This document shows, piece after piece, positions 25,299-28,980 of a DNA stretch of 28,980 nt (its first letter is position 1; each line of letters starts with the position of its first letter). The stretch comes from DAOTVD01 sp034437075 (GTDB lineage Bacteria > Chloroflexota > Anaerolineae > Aggregatilineales > J027). The stretch covers positions 1 through 28,980 of the forward strand of contig DAOTVD010000314.1 in the NCBI GenBank assembly GCA_034437075.1. The letters are read 5' to 3'. The notes below the pieces were generated by a model that did no database searches, was not told the origin of the DNA, and saw only the letters and a list, made by a program, of their open reading frames with translations. The translations under genes and the position numbers were made by a program.

Positions 25299-26605
25299 AT
25301 GACGAACAGGCAACTTGTGAGGTCTGTAACGGGATGGGCATTGTCACGGCGGATGTCCCCGTTAATCATCCGGCCTTTGGCAAAGTTTTCCCGTGCCCCA
25401 CATGTGGCATCCATCACCAGCAAGTACAAGACATGCTATCTAAAATCAGCCGCCTGCATACACAAGCGGGGAAAGATTTTGATAACTTCGTTACTAGCTT
25501 TCCGCATTATTCCAAAAAAGCCAACCTGTCATTAGAAATCGCCTGGCGGGCGGCCATGGAATATGCCGCAAACCCAGAGGGCTGGTTGTTGCTGCATGGT
25601 GGCACGGGGACGGGAAAAACGCACCTGGCCGCAGCCATCGGGCATCAGGCGGTTAGCACGGGCATTCATACGATTTTCGTGACTGTACCCGACTTATTGG
25701 ATCATTTACGCAATGCGTATGCTCCTCGGGCCGAAATTTCCTATGACCAACGCTTTGACCAGATGAGCCAGGTTATGTTGCTCATTCTGGATGATATGGG
25801 GGCAGAAAACCAAACATCCTGGGCAGAAGAAAAACTTTACCAACTGATCAACCATCGGCACCTGATGCGCTTACCCACCGTCATCACCACCAACTTAAGT
25901 CAATTTGATTTCCCAGACCGAATGCGCAGCCGGATGTATGATGTTAAGCTCTCTCAACAATACAGTATTAACGCGCCGGATTTTCGCTCTAACGAAGAAA
26001 AACAAGGTGTCAAAGACCTCGCCATTGCCGAGCTAACTGACTTAGCGGGCTATCGAAACAAAACGTTCGAGACTTTCAATCTCGATCACCCCCAAACTGC
26101 GCCGTTGAGGCCGATTTACGATAAACTCTGCGCGTACCCCACAGCCCAAGCCAAAGGGTGGGTCATCATTTCGGGGGGGATGGGAACCGGCAAAACACAT
26201 TTAGCGGCGGCCATCGCTAACAAGCTTGGCCAATATGCCGAGCGATCCGAAGATATTGTCATGATCTCGCTATACGATCTCATTGACTTTTTGCGCGCGG
26301 GCTTCAATGCAACCGATGGCAAAAGCACCGACCAGCGCCTGCATAGCCTGCGCGCTGTAGAGTATTTAATCATCGATGATTTTCGCATTAGCGAACGCAC
26401 ACCCGATTGGGTGCAAGATAAACTCTTTCAATTGTTCGATTATCGCTATACCCGTCTCTTACCCACCGTAATTGCTACAGCCGACGACCTGCATAAGTTT
26501 CTGGAAACAGAACATCTTGCGCCGCATATCTTCAGCCGTTTGACGGATCGTAACCTGTGCGAATGGTACGACCTGGGCCATTACGATTATCGTAAGCGGC
26601 TATAA
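25295..26605 (+). CDS. Helicase-loader-like protein with zinc finger and two tandem AAA+ modules
   Basis: This 436-residue protein begins with a four-cysteine zinc-binding element (Cys8, Cys11, Cys34, Cys37), as in DnaI-type loaders. Two DnaC/DnaI-like AAA+ modules follow. Module 1 (about 57-245) has Walker A GGTGTGKT at 102-109, Walker B LLILDD ending at 167 and a sensor-1 Asn200 in ITTN. Module 2 (about 252-436) has Walker A GGMGTGKT at 294-301, Walker B YLIIDD ending at 362, and a sensor-1 position changed to Ala in VIATADD. Both modules share the GTGKTHLAAAI core and a similar preceding linker, pointing to internal duplication. Usual DnaC/DnaI proteins have one module and 250-310 residues. 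It loads or regulates DnaB in the same operon. It ends overlapping the convergent methyltransferase gene by 6 bp. Confidence 0.88.
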   Translation: MNDEQATCEVCNGMGIVTADVPVNHPAFGKVFPCPTCGIHHQQVQDMLSKISRLHTQAGKDFDNFVTSFPHYSKKANLSLEIAWRAAMEYAANPEGWLLLHGGTGTGKTHLAAAIGHQAVSTGIHTIFVTVPDLLDHLRNAYAPRAEISYDQRFDQMSQVMLLILDDMGAENQTSWAEEKLYQLINHRHLMRLPTVITTNLSQFDFPDRMRSRMYDVKLSQQYSINAPDFRSNEEKQGVKDLAIAELTDLAGYRNKTFETFNLDHPQTAPLRPIYDKLCAYPTAQAKGWVIISGGMGTGKTHLAAAIANKLGQYAERSEDIVMISLYDLIDFLRAGFNATDGKSTDQRLHSLRAVEYLIIDDFRISERTPDWVQDKLFQLFDYRYTRLLPTVIATADDLHKFLETEHLAPHIFSRLTDRNLCEWYDLGHYDYRKRL

Positions 26606-27331
26606 CGCTGGCCGTTGAATAATCAGATAGTGGTTAGCGGTATCCGCCTGATATTCGGCCAGGATAGGCCAAGCGCCAAATAATTGTGCTTGTTCTGTCG
26701 CATCGACGTAATGACAATAGCGCAAGGCGAGGGTATCCTCGTGTTGCTTCCACCTCAGAAGATAATCGTGCTGTTCGAGTTGGAGATTGTGATAAGCAGG
26801 CGGGACTTCAGCAGCCTGCCAGGGGACGACCCGCTCTCGGAAGCGCGCTTGCTCCATAAATTTCCATAGGGTGACAATCCCCAAGCCACCGGGTTGCAGG
26901 CGGTCAACCATGCGCGTGATGAGCTGCTGACGTTGCACAAAACCCGGCACATGATGCAATACGCCAAATAGGGCGATCACATCGAAGCGCTGGCCGGGTG
27001 CCAGCGGCCAAGTCTGCAAAGCGTCCGCTTGTAAAAAAGACCCCTGCGGGAACTTTTGGGCGGCTTTATGCAGCAAAAAATGTGTGTTATCTAGCCCAGT
27101 GTAGCGCATCAATACCCCGGCCTCGTGCAAAAACAGGCCGAAGCGCCCATTGCCACATCCCACGTCAAACACAGATAGCGCCTGTAGACGAGCCGCCGCT
27201 TTTTTGATATAAGGGAGACAGCGAGACCAGCCCGGCCACGGCGCCGAACGTGTTGTGTCGAAATGCGCGCCGACAACCGAATAAAAGTGCTGGTTCAATT
27301 GGTTAAGTAAACGAACAGTATTGGAATCCAT
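26600..27331 (-). CDS. Trm9/ALKBH8-like tRNA wobble-uridine methyltransferase
   Basis: This 243-residue class I SAM methyltransferase has motif I FDVGCGNGRF (about 55-64), GLDNTHF as the acidic SAM-ribose element and LFGVLHHV (121-128). What sets it apart from generic methyltransferases is a set of Trm9 landmarks in order: HFDTTRSAPWPGW at the N-terminus (yeast has HFSQTR...KPWP), HH after motif IV, GGLGIVTLWKFMEQ with the Trp-Glu-Gln pattern, a DYLLRWKQ segment, RYCHYVDATEQ (compare RYYHLYREGEL) and a final NHYLIIQR. Trm9 and the ALKBH8 domain methylate the carboxymethyl group of cm5U34 to give mcm5U34 in tRNA. Its neighbour is Elp3, which makes cm5U. The genes diverge with overlapping start codons. 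No Trm112-type partner is in the window. Confidence 0.8.
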   Translation of the reverse strand: MDSNTVRLLNQLNQHFYSVVGAHFDTTRSAPWPGWSRCLPYIKKAAARLQALSVFDVGCGNGRFGLFLHEAGVLMRYTGLDNTHFLLHKAAQKFPQGSFLQADALQTWPLAPGQRFDVIALFGVLHHVPGFVQRQQLITRMVDRLQPGGLGIVTLWKFMEQARFRERVVPWQAAEVPPAYHNLQLEQHDYLLRWKQHEDTLALRYCHYVDATEQAQLFGAWPILAEYQADTANHYLIIQRPAL

Positions 27332-28980
27332 GGTACGCCCTTTTGATCTGAACGATCATCGCGAAACATTGCTCGATATTTTTCGCGCGTTTATCGCCAC
27401 GCCAGATTTAGACCGGGCAGGGATTAACGCGATCCTGAAAGCGCATCCGCGTGATGGGGTAGGGCTCTATTCGCGCAACGAATTGATCCGTGCCTATCGG
27501 GCGCTGACGGACGATGGCAGCTTACCGCCCTATGACCCCGACCTGGTGAATAAGCTCAAGCGCAAACCGACCCGCACCATCTCGGGCGTGACGCCCGTGA
27601 CCATCCTCACCAAGCCTTTCCCCTGCCCGGGAACATGCATATTTTGCCCCAATGACATCCGCATGCCCAAAAGCTATCTGGCAGATGAACCCGGCGCGCA
27701 GCGGGCCGAAATGAACGCCTTTGATCCCTATCTGCAAACCTACGCACGTTTAGCGGCGTTGCATTCGGGGGGGCACAGCACGGCCAAAGTCGAACTCATT
27801 ATCTTGGGCGGCACCTGGTCATTTTATCCTGAGCCGTATCAGATATGGTTTGTGAAACGCGCTTTTGATGCCTTGCACGATTTTGGCGCAGGGATCGACC
27901 GGCGCGCCGAAGTCCGCGCGGCTATCGAGGCAGCGGCGGCGCATCCGATGCCAGACCAACAACAATTGCTGCAAATTGACGGGCGCGAGCTAGCCCGCAC
28001 CTATAACCAAACGATGCATCTGCTGTACCCCACGCAGGGTAGCACTCCAGACCCAGCTTTGCCGGAATACGCCACCTGGGACGAACTGACGGCCCTGCAC
28101 CAGCAAAACGAAGATGCACCCTGCCGGGTCGTGGGTTTGGTCATCGAAACCCGGCCAGACTTTTTGGACGCGGCTGAGGCATTACGCTTGCGCCGCTTAG
28201 GCTGTACCAAGATTCAAATTGGCATCCAGAGCATGAAAGATGAAGTCCTGCACCTGAACAAGCGCGGGCATCGCGTCCAACGCTCGCGAGAGGCATTACG
28301 TGTGCTGCGCCAGGCGGGTTTCAAAATTCATGCGCATTGGATGCCCAACCTCTATGGGTCTGACCCCAACATGGATAAGGCCGATTTCGCGCGCTTGTTT
28401 AACGACCCAGACATCAAGCCCGATGAGTTGAAGGTCTATCCTTGCTCGCTCATCGAAAGCGCCGAACTGATGCAATACTACGAGCGCGGCGCCTGGCGAC
28501 CGTATACCGAAGACGAACTGCTGGATGTGTTGCTGAATGCCTTCGCGCAGACGCCGCCCTACTGCCGCTTGACGCGCGTCATCCGCGATATTCCCGGCAC
28601 GGATATTGTCGTGGGCAATAAAAAGACGAATTTTCGTGAAATCGTCGAACGCTCTCTAAAAGAACGCAACATCCCTAGCGCTGAAATCCGAGGGCGGGAG
28701 ATTCGCGGCGAACCCGTGCAGCCCGGCGCGCTCCATCTGGATGAAGTGCGTTACCAGACCAGCATTGGCGCCGAGGTGTTTTTGCAGTTCGTGACGGCTG
28801 AATATCGCATTGCGGCCTTTTTGCGCCTATCCTTGCCGCACGCCGAGCCCTTAACCCCCGAACTCGACAACGCCGCCATGATTCGCGAAGTGCACGTGTA
28901 CGGCACAGCGGTCGATTTCGGCCAAACTGCCGCCGGGCGACCCCAACATGCCGGGCTAGGTACCCAACTCATCGACCGCG
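27330..28980 (+). CDS. elp3: Elp3-like tRNA uridine(34) acetyltransferase, partial at window edge
   Basis: The frame runs from the ATG at 27330 to the window end without a stop (550 residues; the C-terminal tip is missing). The radical-SAM iron-sulfur cluster motif is Cys99, Cys103, Cys106 in CPGTCIFC, followed by the Elp3-specific PKSYLADEPGAQRA and DPYLQTYARL. Then come LIILGGTWSFYP, VIETRPD, KIQIGIQSMKDEVL with NKRGH, and IHAHWMPNLYG, all characteristic of Elp3. The C-terminal GNAT domain shows REVHVYG and the acetyl-CoA loop QHAGLGTQL (about 535-548). Elp3 uses SAM and acetyl-CoA to build the carboxymethyl group on U34 of tRNA; archaeal and bacterial members work without the other Elongator subunits. 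A TTG three codons upstream is an alternative start. Only a weak GGA precedes the ATG. Confidence 0.95.
   Translation, partial: MVRPFDLNDHRETLLDIFRAFIATPDLDRAGINAILKAHPRDGVGLYSRNELIRAYRALTDDGSLPPYDPDLVNKLKRKPTRTISGVTPVTILTKPFPCPGTCIFCPNDIRMPKSYLADEPGAQRAEMNAFDPYLQTYARLAALHSGGHSTAKVELIILGGTWSFYPEPYQIWFVKRAFDALHDFGAGIDRRAEVRAAIEAAAAHPMPDQQQLLQIDGRELARTYNQTMHLLYPTQGSTPDPALPEYATWDELTALHQQNEDAPCRVVGLVIETRPDFLDAAEALRLRRLGCTKIQIGIQSMKDEVLHLNKRGHRVQRSREALRVLRQAGFKIHAHWMPNLYGSDPNMDKADFARLFNDPDIKPDELKVYPCSLIESAELMQYYERGAWRPYTEDELLDVLLNAFAQTPPYCRLTRVIRDIPGTDIVVGNKKTNFREIVERSLKERNIPSAEIRGREIRGEPVQPGALHLDEVRYQTSIGAEVFLQFVTAEYRIAAFLRLSLPHAEPLTPELDNAAMIREVHVYGTAVDFGQTAAGRPQHAGLGTQLIDR

Noticed and set aside
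23191..26605. dnaB, DnaD-domain and loader genes as part of a phage or plasmid replication module.
   Set aside because: No integrase, phage structural or plasmid genes are near; DnaB is of ordinary chromosomal type and flanking genes are housekeeping in character.
26600..27331. Methyltransferase as a generic UbiE/ubiquinone-type enzyme.
   Set aside because: The N-terminal TR...PWP segment, the LWKFMEQ pattern, RYCHY and the C-terminal NHYLIIQR follow Trm9 in order, and the partner gene is Elp3; a generic enzyme would not share these.

Overview
The window is a dense stretch of bacterial chromosome with 22 protein-coding genes, two of them cut by the window edges. I see no rRNA, tRNA, insertion sequence, prophage or CRISPR array. 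The best guess for the host is a member of the phylum Chloroflexota, probably Anaerolineae-like. That is inference from the mix of genes: a single-chain bacterial Elp3, a sortase and an M28 peptidase with long Thr/Pro/Ala-rich linkers, a PknB-type kinase with a C-terminal membrane anchor, an SqdX-like glycosyltransferase, and a DnaD-domain protein with a DnaC/DnaI-type loader. There is no phylogenetic marker strong enough to settle it.

Left part (1-10.4 kb). The tail of a PHP-fold (CehA/McbA-like) metallohydrolase comes first. A minus-strand cell-envelope operon follows: sortase, M28 lipoprotein peptidase, DUF1232 membrane protein. Facing away from the sortase is a large secreted protein of repeated Ig-like (ASPM/SPD-2/hydin type) domains, each with a cysteine pair, ending in a membrane anchor. 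Then come a Ser/Thr kinase with a HAD catalytic loop and the FtsH membrane protease.

Middle part (10.4-22.4 kb). A perfect bidirectional terminator separates ftsH from a minus-strand pair of long-chain acyl-CoA synthetase and HAD-IB phosphatase. Divergent from them runs a plus-strand series: inositol-monophosphatase-like phosphatase, an unknown helical protein, a membrane-anchored phospholipase-D-like protein, a HerA/FtsK-type ATPase with two Gln/Gly/Pro-rich disordered regions, and a GT4 glycosyltransferase. The next minus-strand operon encodes a CPBP-family membrane protein that has lost its catalytic residues, an enoyl-CoA hydratase and an unknown protein.

Right part (22.4-29 kb). A bifunctional-nuclease-family (DUF151) gene precedes a tight primosome operon: replicative helicase DnaB, a DnaD-domain protein, and a helicase-loader-like protein with two complete AAA+ modules in tandem. 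The window ends with what I consider its most interesting locus. A Trm9/ALKBH8-like tRNA methyltransferase and an Elp3 gene are arranged head to head with overlapping start codons. In eukaryotes these two activities act in sequence to make cm5U and then mcm5U at the tRNA wobble position. The arrangement suggests a compact two-gene bacterial version of that pathway.

Compaction is a theme. Several neighbours share start or stop codons (ATGA, TAATG, abutting TAG/CTA, a 6-bp convergent overlap, and CATG divergent starts). Recognisable sigma-70-type promoters sit at the few real intergenic gaps.
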